Shown here: one piece after another, positions 55,401-63,888 of the stretch | How the letters are laid out: each line of letters starts with the position of its first letter | Position numbering within the stretch: position 1 is the first letter of the stretch | Origin: Porphyromonas vaginalis | GTDB taxonomy: Bacteria; Bacteroidota; Bacteroidia; Bacteroidales; Porphyromonadaceae | Assembly: GCF_958301595.1 (NCBI RefSeq) | Contig: NZ_CATQJU010000001.1 | Location: forward strand, 1,550,001 to 1,614,000 | Length of the DNA stretch: 64,000 nucleotides | Direction: 5' to 3' | The notes under the pieces: generated by a model | Database searches by the model: none | Told to the model about the DNA's origin: nothing | Seen by the model: only the letters and a program-made list of their open reading frames with translations | Position numbers and translations under genes: made by a program

Positions 55401-55452
55401 GTTAGAGGTTAGACTTTAGCCAAAAGCCAACAGCCAAAGGCTAACCTCTAAC
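55401..55452. terminator. Inter-cistronic hairpin from TTAGAG repeats
   Basis: GTTAGAGGTTAG (55401-55412) pairs perfectly with CTAACCTCTAAC (55441-55452); CTTTAGCC and GGCTAA extend the structure inside. It lies between mal and the AtuA-like gene and could act as an attenuator or RNA-stability element. No T run follows. Confidence 0.5.
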
Positions 55453-55473
55453 AGTAAAACAGAATATCGAGAT

Positions 55474-56862
55474 ATGACTCCAATAACAGACGAAATAAGA
55501 GTACTCTCCACGACAGCGATCCTCGGATATGGATTTCCCGAGGCATCCTTTCGTGAGGGAATGAAGCGCAAGCCCCACGTCATCGCAGCAGATGCTGGTT
55601 CGACAGATCCAGGTCCTTACTATCTAGGGGCTGGCGTGAGCTTCACCGATCGCAACTCCGTGAAGCGTGACCTAGAGATCATGATCCAGGCCGGTGTCGA
55701 GAACAAGGTCCCCGTAGTCATCGGCTCTGCCGGTGGCTCTGGTGCCAATGCTCATGTGGACTGGGTGCTAGAGATAGTACGTGAGATCATTGCTGACAAG
55801 AAGCTCTCGCTACGCCTAGCCGTCATCCGCTCTGAGTTTGACAAAGAGACCATCCTCCGTGAGTTTGACAAGGGACACATCACGCCCCTAGCACCAGCTC
55901 CCGAGGCTACAAAGAAGGACATCGAAGATTCCGTCCGCATCGTCGCTCAGATGGGCGAGGAGCCTTTTGTAGAGGCTCTCAAGGGTGGCGCTGACGTCAT
56001 CATTGCAGGCCGTTCGTACGACCCCAGCGTCTTTGCTTGTCTACCGATCAAGGAGGGCTTTGACCGTGCACTCGCACTGCACATGGGTAAGATCCTCGAG
56101 TGCGCTGCTATCTGCGCATTGCCCGGTAGCGGTAGTGACTGTATGTTTGGCTATCTGCGCAAGGATCACTTTGTCCTTGAGCCACTTTCCAAGGATCGTA
56201 AGTGTACGACCCTCTCCGTAGCTGGTCACACGCTTTATGAGAAGACCGATCCTTACCATCTCCCTGGTCCTGGTGGTGCGCTCGATCTGCACGGATGTCA
56301 CTTCGAGCAGATTGACGACAACAAGGTCAAGATCTCCGGTACCGTCTTCGAGCCCACCGATGGCTACTTCCTCAAGCTCGAGGGTACCCGTCTCGTAGGC
56401 TACCGCACCATCTCTGTTGCGGCTACGACAGACCCGATCATGATCAGCAAGATCGACTCCATCATCGAGAGTGTCAAGGCTCGTGTCAAGGACAACTTCG
56501 ACAACTACGGCATCAAGGACTACTACCTCGACTTCAAGATCTACGGCAAGAACGGCGTCATGAGTATGTTTGAGGGTATCGATGGGCATATAGGCTCTGA
56601 GCTTATGGTCGTCATCGAGGCAGTCGCTAAAACGCAGAAGGAGGCCGACACGATCTGTAGCTTCGCACGTAGTACGATGCTACACTTCGGCTACGAGGGA
56701 CGTATCGCTACGGCGGGCAACCTCGCCTTCCCCTTCTCGCCCTCAGACTGCCACATGGGTGAGGTCTACGAGTTTAGCCTCTATCACCTGCTCAAGGTGG
56801 AGGACCCCAAGCAGTACTTCCCCGTTGAGTATATAGAGTATGCTGATGGTCAGCGTAAATAA
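55474..56862 (+). CDS. AtuA-like (DUF1446) family protein
   Basis: 462 residues, no signal peptide. VIAADAGSTDPGPYYLGAG and PVVIGSAGGSGANAHVDW match the AtuA/DUF1446 family, whose biochemical role is not established. It follows mal and precedes a DUF4387 gene, a pair often seen together; the linkage suggests a joint step after mesaconate formation. Confidence 0.85.
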   Translation: MTPITDEIRVLSTTAILGYGFPEASFREGMKRKPHVIAADAGSTDPGPYYLGAGVSFTDRNSVKRDLEIMIQAGVENKVPVVIGSAGGSGANAHVDWVLEIVREIIADKKLSLRLAVIRSEFDKETILREFDKGHITPLAPAPEATKKDIEDSVRIVAQMGEEPFVEALKGGADVIIAGRSYDPSVFACLPIKEGFDRALALHMGKILECAAICALPGSGSDCMFGYLRKDHFVLEPLSKDRKCTTLSVAGHTLYEKTDPYHLPGPGGALDLHGCHFEQIDDNKVKISGTVFEPTDGYFLKLEGTRLVGYRTISVAATTDPIMISKIDSIIESVKARVKDNFDNYGIKDYYLDFKIYGKNGVMSMFEGIDGHIGSELMVVIEAVAKTQKEADTICSFARSTMLHFGYEGRIATAGNLAFPFSPSDCHMGEVYEFSLYHLLKVEDPKQYFPVEYIEYADGQRK

Positions 56863-56886
56863 TGAACCTTTAGATCGTATCAAGCA

Positions 56887-57207
56887 ATGACACAGCACAA
56901 GTTAATGGATATAGCCTCCGTCATCCGGAGCAAAAACTCGGGTCCCTATGAGATCACCTTCGATATCATCTTCAAGGACTTCGATATATATAATCAGGTG
57001 AAGGCAGCTAAGGCGATCACCGAGCAGACTTTCTGTGATCTCTATCACATCAAGCCTGACCACATCGTCAAGATTGTCTACTTCGACCCAGCCAAGGCGA
57101 TCAAGTGTACCATCGTCCGCCCCATCCCTTCGGGCAACCTCGGTGAGCGTGACGTCTACGGTGCGCAGCAGCATGCGCCTCTGATGGGTCTCTCCATCCA
57201 GTACTAA
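56887..57207 (+). CDS. DUF4387 protein
   Basis: 106 residues. SKNSGPYEITFDIIFKD- and VYGAQQHAPLMGL-like segments are typical of DUF4387 (the first starts at residue 15, RSKNSGPYEITFD). It is the last gene of the glm cluster, 24 bp after the AtuA-like gene, with a strong terminator behind. The two proteins may form a complex, since some proteins fuse AtuA and DUF4387-like parts (general knowledge, not shown here). Confidence 0.85.
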   Translation: MTQHKLMDIASVIRSKNSGPYEITFDIIFKDFDIYNQVKAAKAITEQTFCDLYHIKPDHIVKIVYFDPAKAIKCTIVRPIPSGNLGERDVYGAQQHAPLMGLSIQY

Positions 57208-57263
57208 GCCTGACCGCTTAGCGGACATTAAATAGGGCTTTAATAGCTCCTAAATATAGCGTT

Positions 57264-57303
57264 AGCCCCCGCACACTCTCCTCGTAGAGTTGCTGCGGGG
57301 GCT
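57264..57303 (+). terminator. Terminator of the glm operon
   Basis: AGCCCCCGCA (57264-57273) pairs with TGCGGGGGCT (57294-57303), with a nested ACTCT/AGAGT stem, followed by CTCTTTG. Confidence 0.85.
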
Positions 57304-57322
57304 CTCTTTGTATAGATCCTTA

Positions 57323-57349
57323 GAGACGGTTGCAAAAGTCAACAGTCTC
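57323..57349. repeat. GAGACTGTTG-family palindrome, copy 1
   Basis: GAGACGGTTG-CAAAAGT-CAACAGTCTC, arms of 10 bp with one mismatch. The same sequence recurs at 61994-62020 with perfect arms, and degenerate copies at 32310-32483. Confidence 0.7.
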
Positions 57350-57482
57350 CCTTAGCCTCTACCCACCCAATCTTCGCTCCCCAGGTCGGAGCGACTGGGT
57401 AAGCGTCAGAGAGTACGCTGAGAGTGGCTAAGCTCACGACAGCTACCGCACTTTTGGCAGAACATGTAGGTTTTCCAAAAAC

Positions 57483-57630
57483 TTTCCAGCCTTGGAAAAA
57501 TAAATTTCCAAGGGAGGAAATCTTTTTTTCCAGCGTTGGAAACTTTATTTTCCAGCGTTGGAAACTTTGCGTTCCTCTGTTGGAACCGAAGAGTTCCTCC
57601 CTTGGAACTAAAAAGTTCCAAGAGGGGAAT
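57483..57630. repeat. Palindromic array 2, 22-bp period, 7 units
   Basis: TTCC-6 nt-GGAA units have their CC at 57486, 57508, 57530, 57552, 57574, 57596 and 57618, exactly 22 bp apart. The final unit, AAAAAGTTCCAAGAGGGGAA (57611-57629), is the same as the last unit of array 1. It fills the space between convergent genes. Confidence 0.92.
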
Positions 57631-57841
57631 CATTTTTGGAACTCGTAAGTGATATATATATTCAGTGGAATAAGGGAGGCTCTGGGTGTGCTGAGAAAGT
57701 TTGCTCGGGTGGGGGTGTGCTGGGGATAGCGTGTAGGCTACCACAAAGAAATAGGGGCAACCGGCCGATGAGCCGATTGCCCCTAAAGGTGTTGAGTCGT
57801 CAGGCATCGCCTGGTCTAAGGCGATGTCTCAGAGCGTCAGG

Positions 57842-59155
57842 TTAGATCGCGTCTGGACCGGAGACGTACTCGAAGTTGCCACCGCCGAGACCCTTGTAGG
57901 TGAAGGTCACGGTGCTATTGGTGTAGTTTTGTCGCAGACCTGTAGTGATGACGTACATCTGGTCGATGCCGTTGGTCTGTGCAGGCTTGTCCGCATAGTG
58001 CGCCTTGAGGATGAGCTTGAGACCCTCCTTGATGCGCTCTAGGCGTAGCTTGAATAGCTCCTCGGTAGACTTGCCCTCCTCATCGGGACGAGGACCGACG
58101 CTCTTGTTAGCGTCGATGTTGAAGTTCTTGTAGTGAGCACTACCGCAGAACCACCACTCCTCATTGTCGGGGTACTTCTCGCTGATGTAGTCGGGCTTAT
58201 TGGCCTTGACCCACGCGTGCAGTATCATAAAGTCGTCGGCCGTCAGCGTGAAGCGGATGGTCGGGTCGAAGATCCACTGCTTGCCGAGGTTGACAAACTG
58301 GCTTGCAGTCTGAGCCACACGCCACTGATTGCCCTCGAGCTTGAAGCTCTGGTACTCAGGCGTGGTGACCTTGTTGTCAAACCACTCGTAAACTACGATA
58401 ATCTGGTTCCCTGGCTGAGCATACGGCATGCTCTGCTGCAGTAGCTGCGGAATGTACCGCTCGGGGAGCTCCGAGCTACTAAAGTTGCCGTGCGTAGTGC
58501 CCATAGCTTGGTACTCAGCGGGTGAGATGACCTTATAGATACGATTATCGGCGAGACGCTCTCCGATGAAGAGCATGTTGCGCTGTCCCTCGGCGAGAGC
58601 TACTTTTGCTAGATAGCTGGTACCCTTGTTTGCATAGGTCGTTGCGAGGTACTTACCCAGCTTATCGATCTCATCTTTGGAGAGCTTGTTAGGATCTTTT
58701 GCCGTGAGACCAGCTTTGGTCGCATCGTCGGCAGATACCTTGACAGAGATGAGCTTGTCTAGAGCAGCGTCCTCTGCGGGGTGCTGCTGCATGGCATAAG
58801 AGACGGTCACGGCTGAGCCCTTGCCCCACTCGGGGTACATCTTAGCCATGAGGGCTGGGACATACTTCTCGGGAGAGACCCAAGCGGTGAGCGTGCGGTT
58901 CGTCTTGACATAGTTCGCCTCATGCTTGACCTGCTTCATAAACTCCTCCTTGCTGGAGCCGGTATAGCCAGCCTCCTCCTGCTTGGTAAAGGCTGCGGCG
59001 ATCGTCTTGTAGTCGGCATCGGTGAGAGCGTAGGCGACGCTCTTCTCTATTGGATGGTCTACCGAGTCTAGTTCTTTGTATATCTGCTCCATCGGATTGC
59101 AGGCGGTGAGCAGCAGGAGTGCTGCGGCTGAGAGGAGCTGTGTGATCTGTTTCAT
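57842..59155 (-). CDS. Lipoprotein encoded with a TonB-dependent receptor
   Basis: 437 residues. A lipoprotein signal ends LLLLTACNP. The body has a repeated alpha/beta pattern and no SusD (tetratricopeptide) features or known domain. It lies 20 bp downstream of the TonB-dependent receptor gene on the same strand, so the pair probably forms a surface uptake or binding unit. Substrate unknown. Confidence 0.82.
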   Translation of the reverse strand: MKQITQLLSAAALLLLTACNPMEQIYKELDSVDHPIEKSVAYALTDADYKTIAAAFTKQEEAGYTGSSKEEFMKQVKHEANYVKTNRTLTAWVSPEKYVPALMAKMYPEWGKGSAVTVSYAMQQHPAEDAALDKLISVKVSADDATKAGLTAKDPNKLSKDEIDKLGKYLATTYANKGTSYLAKVALAEGQRNMLFIGERLADNRIYKVISPAEYQAMGTTHGNFSSSELPERYIPQLLQQSMPYAQPGNQIIVVYEWFDNKVTTPEYQSFKLEGNQWRVAQTASQFVNLGKQWIFDPTIRFTLTADDFMILHAWVKANKPDYISEKYPDNEEWWFCGSAHYKNFNIDANKSVGPRPDEEGKSTEELFKLRLERIKEGLKLILKAHYADKPAQTNGIDQMYVITTGLRQNYTNSTVTFTYKGLGGGNFEYVSGPDAI

Positions 59156-59175
59156 ATTATTTGCGTGTCTGAGAG

Positions 59176-61788
59176 TTAGAAGTTAATGCGTAGACCAGTC
59201 GCCCAGTTCGTGCCAAAGCCGTAGTAGACGAGTGCTGACTTCATGTCGTGGTTCTTACCATCGCGAGCATCAGAGATGTACTCGGTGTTGGTCACGTTGT
59301 TGACATTGATGTAGACGGTAGCGTCACAAGAGCCGATGTTAAAGCGGTAGTTAGCTCCGAGGTCTAGCGTGACGTAGTCGGGTAGGCGCCAAGCATCCAC
59401 CTTGTCGGTCTCCTTGGTGCGGTTCGTCGGGTCAAAGTCTGCGTAGTTCTTGCCGGCGTAGTTGAGGTCAGCCTTGAGGCGGAAGTCCTTGAGGGCCTCC
59501 CACGAGATACCGAGTGCAGAGGTCATCTGAGCTGAGTTGCCCACGTGTACCCCCTTGACAAAAGCATTGATCGTGCCGACATACTGCTGCGCATCATCAA
59601 AGACATCAGCCTTGACATCGTCAGCCCAGATCCAGTCGCCCCAAGAGAACATGAAGCGAATGTCAAGCGGCTTGATCGGCGTGTAGGTAGCCTCCAGCTC
59701 GACGCCCGCGTGGCGAGCATCTAGACCAGAGATATTGGCCGTTGTGTTGTTGCCCATATTGCGTGTGAGGCTCTTGTCCAGCCACTTGGTGTAGTAGCCG
59801 TTGAGATCGATGCGAAGGTTTTGCATCTTAAAGCCGTAGCCGACCTCGCCCGTGAAGACGCGCTCATACTTAGCGCCCGTATTGATGGTCGTGTTGTAGC
59901 GGAAGAAGACATTGCGGAAGTATGGCGCAATGGTGAAGTAACCCGCATTGACGAAGACGTTGCTGTGCTCGAGGAACTTGTAGCTGGCACCAGCCTTAAC
60001 GCTCCAAGGCAGGTAAGTAGCCCACGGAGAGACAATCTTGTCGGGAGGGGTCAGCGCGTCGTACTTTTCGCCCGTACCGCCGAGGTTGACATAGCGATAG
60101 CCCTTGTGCGAGATAGCACCAGAGATGAAGGCGTTGAAGTTTTCGCCTGTGAACTCACCCTGTGCGAAGAGTCCGTTCCACAAGACCTCACCGATGTTGT
60201 CAAACTGGATATGGTCGCCCACCTTGAGAGGCTGGTAGGGCTTGTGGTACATGAGCTTGGTCGATGAGTTCTGAGGCTCGATGTAGTAGTCACCACCGAG
60301 TAGGTTGTCGATGACCTCACGGTGGATGCCCTGGTAGAAGCGTCCGTCGAAGCCGGCGGTCAGCTTGAAGAGGTCGCTAAACTTATTGGTGTAGTAGGAG
60401 AGTAGGCCGTACCAGTTGTGCGAGTTTACCGCATTGCTGAAGATAAGCTGCGAGCCGTTGTTGGAAGCCTTATTGGCCTCCATAACACGATCGAAGTCTA
60501 GCAAGCCATCGGGAGTACCCATAAAGGCTGCGGGGTCTTTCGGCCTACCGGTGTTGTAGTCGAGTGTGAGCCAGTCCGTCTTAGCACCACGTATGCGACG
60601 GCCACCACCCTGAGAGATAGAGGCGTAGACGGAGGTGTAGATGCTGCTCTCCTTATTGATATCCCAGTAGTGGTTGAGGGAGATCTGAGGCTTGTGGTAG
60701 AAGTTGCGAGCGTAGGCACCGCCCTCGATTTGTCCGTTCATATAGCCGTAACCACGGTTGAGGCGACGACCCTCAGGAGCGTTGTGATAGTCCTCGATGA
60801 GGTACATCTGTCCACGCTGGTTGTGCCATTGAGGTGCTCCGAAGGCGGTGAAGGATAGACGGTGGTGGTCGTTGATGCGCTTAGAGACGTTGACGAAGTA
60901 ACTCCAGCCGACGAAGTTAGTACCACGGACGTAGCCGTCGCCTTGGCTACGAGAGCCTGCGAGAGAGATGGCCCAGCCATTGTCCATAAGGCCTGTAGAG
61001 ACATTAAAGGAGGTCTTGAGGAAGCCGTCATTACCTATACCTGTGTAGATGCTACCGCCCTTCTTGGCATCGGTGCTCTTGGTCACCATATTGATGGTAC
61101 CACCGACGGACGAGAGGCCTAGCTTAGAGGCACCTAGACCACGCTGCACCTGGATGAAGCTGCTGACGTCGTTGAGGCCAGCCCAGTTGGACCAGTAGAC
61201 TTTGCCTGACTCCATATCATTGATAGGCACACCGTTGATCAGGACACCTATATTATTAGAGTCGAAGCCACGCAGGTTGATGCGGGAGTCGCCAAAGCCG
61301 CCGCCACCCTTGGTCACGTAGACTGAGGGAGTCGCTTTGAGTAGCTCGGGGAACTCAATGTTTGGAGCTTGCGTCTGGATCGCTTTCATCGTAACGTTGG
61401 AGACGGGCACTGGTGTCAGTCGATCCTTGGGAACGACCGATGCGATGACGCGCACCTCGTCTAGTCCGATGGCACTGGTAGCTATGTAGACCTTGCCAAA
61501 GTCATAGCTACCCCGAGCCGATGCTGGGACCCGTAGCGTCAAGGTCTCATAGCCTATGAAGCTCACGGTGAGCTGACTACCGGCCGCCACATTGAGCTGG
61601 AAGGATCCATTGCCCTCTGTGTAGGTCCCCGATGCTCCTCCATCTGTGTAGACCGCTACACTAGGCATAGGCTCGTCTGAGCCCTCCTCTAGTACTGTAC
61701 CCGTCACCTGCACCTGCGCAAGTGCCGAGATGCTACTCGCTAGTAGGAGTGCGAGTGCTGTGATGATAAGTGATAAGCGTTTCACCAT
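59176..61788 (-). CDS. TonB-dependent receptor with carboxypeptidase-like N-terminal domain
   Basis: 870 residues. A signal peptide (ends ISALAQ) precedes a CarboxypepD_reg-like domain (VQVTGTVLEEGSDEPMPSVA), a plug domain (TPSVYVTKGGGGFGDSRINL, GVLINGVPINDMESGKVYW) and a barrel that ends NWATGLRINF. It imports an unknown nutrient across the outer membrane. A candidate -7 box (TACTTTTG at 61901-61894) precedes it. No cobalamin riboswitch is seen, so it is not obviously a B12 receptor. Confidence 0.92.
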   Translation of the reverse strand: MVKRLSLIITALALLLASSISALAQVQVTGTVLEEGSDEPMPSVAVYTDGGASGTYTEGNGSFQLNVAAGSQLTVSFIGYETLTLRVPASARGSYDFGKVYIATSAIGLDEVRVIASVVPKDRLTPVPVSNVTMKAIQTQAPNIEFPELLKATPSVYVTKGGGGFGDSRINLRGFDSNNIGVLINGVPINDMESGKVYWSNWAGLNDVSSFIQVQRGLGASKLGLSSVGGTINMVTKSTDAKKGGSIYTGIGNDGFLKTSFNVSTGLMDNGWAISLAGSRSQGDGYVRGTNFVGWSYFVNVSKRINDHHRLSFTAFGAPQWHNQRGQMYLIEDYHNAPEGRRLNRGYGYMNGQIEGGAYARNFYHKPQISLNHYWDINKESSIYTSVYASISQGGGRRIRGAKTDWLTLDYNTGRPKDPAAFMGTPDGLLDFDRVMEANKASNNGSQLIFSNAVNSHNWYGLLSYYTNKFSDLFKLTAGFDGRFYQGIHREVIDNLLGGDYYIEPQNSSTKLMYHKPYQPLKVGDHIQFDNIGEVLWNGLFAQGEFTGENFNAFISGAISHKGYRYVNLGGTGEKYDALTPPDKIVSPWATYLPWSVKAGASYKFLEHSNVFVNAGYFTIAPYFRNVFFRYNTTINTGAKYERVFTGEVGYGFKMQNLRIDLNGYYTKWLDKSLTRNMGNNTTANISGLDARHAGVELEATYTPIKPLDIRFMFSWGDWIWADDVKADVFDDAQQYVGTINAFVKGVHVGNSAQMTSALGISWEALKDFRLKADLNYAGKNYADFDPTNRTKETDKVDAWRLPDYVTLDLGANYRFNIGSCDATVYINVNNVTNTEYISDARDGKNHDMKSALVYYGFGTNWATGLRINF

Positions 61789-61993
61789 ATATTCTGTTGT
61801 GTGTTAGTGATTAGTATTCTTAGTCTAGTGTATTTACAGATAGAGCCTTTCGTGTTAAGTTCTCAGAAAAGCCACTGCACCTCCAATTACTTGCAAAAGT
61901 AACTAAACATATTAACAAATGCCACTCTAAGCTGTTTCGTTATTGTTACGCCGAGGGTGAGCTCCTGTCGTAAAGCCGCAGATCTACCCCCTC

Positions 61994-62020
61994 GAGACTG
62001 TTGCAAAAGTCAACAGTCTC
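61994..62020. repeat. GAGACTGTTG-family palindrome, copy 2
   Basis: GAGACTGTTG-CAAAAGT-CAACAGTCTC: a perfect 10-bp stem and 7-nt loop upstream of the TonB receptor gene. Compare 57323-57349. Confidence 0.75.
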
Positions 62021-62097
62021 CCCTTAGTCCTGAGAATATAACACAAGAAAGCCCAGCACCTCTCAACATGTACAGATGAGTAGTACTGGGTATAGAA

Positions 62098-62135
62098 GAC
62101 GTAGGGAGTGTCCCCGGTGGGGGACTCCCTACGCA
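62098..62135 (-). terminator. Hairpin downstream of rpsU
   Basis: CGTAGGGAGTGTCCCC and GGGGGACTCCCTACG form a long stem with a small bulge, about 80 bp after the rpsU stop. No clear T run, so the terminator call is tentative. Confidence 0.5.
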
Positions 62136-62211
62136 AATATTTCATCAATGAGCACTCGCTACTCGCAGAGCCGTATAGATCGCTCGGAGCGTGGAGTCTC
62201 TAATAAGTCTT

Positions 62212-62409
62212 TTAAGCGTCTAGCTCCTCCTGACGAAGTGACTGCACGTAGCGAGCCTTCTCCATCATACGACGATTGACGTCTGAGGGCTTCTGAAATG
62301 CTTGGCGCTTGCGGAGATCACGAACGATACCGATGTCGTTGTACTTACGCTTGTAACGCTTGAGTGCACGCTCGATGTTTTCGCCCTCCTTGATTGGTAC
62401 AATTATCAT
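62212..62409 (-). CDS. rpsU: 30S ribosomal protein S21
   Basis: 65 residues. The start MIIVPIKEGENIERALKRYK and the basic body identify bS21. The promoter lies at 62486-62517. Single gene. Confidence 0.96.
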   Translation of the reverse strand: MIIVPIKEGENIERALKRYKRKYNDIGIVRDLRKRQAFQKPSDVNRRMMEKARYVQSLRQEELDA

Positions 62410-62485
62410 ACTTGCTATTCTTTGTATTACGTTTGTTGTGATGAGAATATTTCAAGGACAGTACGTCTATCCTTACTTCGGAGGG

Positions 62486-62517
62486 CAAAGGTACGAACTT
62501 TATTTGAACTGGTCAAT
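62486..62517 (-). promoter_or_regulatory. Promoter of rpsU
   Basis: On the minus strand TACCTTTG (62493-62486) is preceded, at 20 bp, by an ATTG -33 element (62517-62514). Confidence 0.65.
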
Positions 62518-62561
62518 AGTTTAGTGCGAACCTCAATCCCGAAAGGCTGGGCTAAGCTATA

Positions 62562-62593
62562 TTTGGGGGGGCGAATAGTTTTTTGTACCTTTG
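62562..62593 (+). promoter_or_regulatory. Promoter of tRNA-Arg
   Basis: TTTG (62562-62565), 20 bp, TACCTTTG (62586-62593), about 97 bp before the tRNA. Confidence 0.75.
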
Positions 62594-62689
62594 TCGAGCC
62601 GTAGCGGTAATGCGCATGTGCAGGACGTATCAGCTACCTCTTGACACGACAGATGTGAGGTCGCGCTGTGATAACATATAATAAATATA

Positions 62690-62763
62690 GGTCGAGTAGC
62701 TCAGCTGGATAGAGCAACTGCCTTCTAAGCAGTAGGTCTTGGGTTCGAATCCCAACTCGATCA
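62690..62763 (+). tRNA. tRNA-Arg (TCT)
   Basis: Cloverleaf with acceptor GGTCGAG/CTCGATC, D-arm AGCTCAGCTGGATAGAGCA, anticodon stem ACTGC/GCAGT with loop CTTCTAA (anticodon TCT) and T-arm TTGGGTTCGAATCCCAA. CCA is not encoded. Confidence 0.96.
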
Positions 62764-62991
62764 CACATTGCGTAGACTCTAGCCTTGAGCGCGCTTCTTA
62801 TTGCCCTGTATCCCCTGTCGCAAGGGCTTTCTCTCCTAGGTGCTGGGGACTTCACCATATCTATAATAAGGTCATAAGCTAGGGGCTTCTCTCACGCTCT
62901 CATACTAAGGTGTTGACGGTGGACGATCGGTCTTGAGTCCAGGCAACGGAGGCGATGAGTGCCTATGCGCGGGTTTGAAGAGTAAAAGGAT

Positions 62992-63831
62992 ATGATAGTA
63001 CGACATAGAGACTGTAAGTTTGGGTGTGGTGTGATGATGATGCTCCTTGTGGAGCTCCTCGCACTATGCTCTTGTAGTCGTGCTGATCTCGCAGAGGGCG
63101 CGCAGCCCGAAGCTCTTGTGCAGGCAGACGCTGCTTATGCTGCTGGTCGCTACGAGCAGGCGGCCGAGATGTATAGCCATCTGGCTCAGGAGACTGCTGC
63201 CGAGGAGAGCCTGCAGAGTCTCTGCTACTATCGTGCTGGTGCTGCTTACAATGAGGTGGAGCAGAGGGGGCAAGCGATCCTGAATTATCGCAGAGCCTTG
63301 CTACTAGCGCCCGACTACTCAGAGGCACGGCACAATCTGCGTCTCGTCGAGGAGGCGAGGATGAATATGCCCGCCATGGAGTACCCGATCGTGCGTCGCT
63401 GGTCTGATGCGTGCGCTTATGCGGTTCCGATGAATGGGTGGCTTGTTGCTTCGGTCGTGCTTTTTGTGGGGAGCATAGTCACTTGCTTGGCTTTCTTCCT
63501 AGGTCGCTCTAGGCGGGTGCGGCGAGGATCGTTTTATGCGATGCTGGCCCTGATCATCTTGTGGGGCTGTACCTTACTCATGATACTACATCGTCGTCAC
63601 TACGATCAGCAGACAGATGTGGCGGTACTCTGCGGTGTCAAGGCTCCCCTCTATGCTCTGGAGGATGATCCGTCCGTAGCTACTCCGATGATGGAGCTGT
63701 ATGACGGTGCTGAGATGTGTATCGATGTCGAGGATCATGGTCAAGCTTACCTAGCGGTGACCCTGCCTGATGGCATCTCCGGACAAATAGCACGTACGGC
63801 TATCGAAAAGGTCGTCAGTGCCCAAAAGTAA
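62992..63831 (+). CDS. BatE-like protein (TPR, two TM helices, SH3-like)
   Basis: 279 residues. A signal peptide or lipoprotein start (LLALCSCS) is followed by TPR repeats (about residues 40-125: ADAAYAAGRYEQAAEMYSHL, AILNYRRALLLAPDYSEA), two transmembrane segments (about 148-200) and an SH3-like C-terminus. This is the plan of BatE, part of the Bacteroides aerotolerance set; no other bat genes lie beside it here. Confidence 0.8.
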   Translation: MIVRHRDCKFGCGVMMMLLVELLALCSCSRADLAEGAQPEALVQADAAYAAGRYEQAAEMYSHLAQETAAEESLQSLCYYRAGAAYNEVEQRGQAILNYRRALLLAPDYSEARHNLRLVEEARMNMPAMEYPIVRRWSDACAYAVPMNGWLVASVVLFVGSIVTCLAFFLGRSRRVRRGSFYAMLALIILWGCTLLMILHRRHYDQQTDVAVLCGVKAPLYALEDDPSVATPMMELYDGAEMCIDVEDHGQAYLAVTLPDGISGQIARTAIEKVVSAQK

Positions 63832-63888
63832 AAACAGAGGAGTGCCTCAGCTGGTAAAGCACTCCCTCATGATAGAAGGATAGAAACT

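Noticed and set aside
56041-56589. 182-codon antisense frame over the AtuA-like gene
   Set aside because: Val/Asp/Leu-rich composition is typical of an antisense shadow of a GC-biased gene; no RBS or homologous family recognised.
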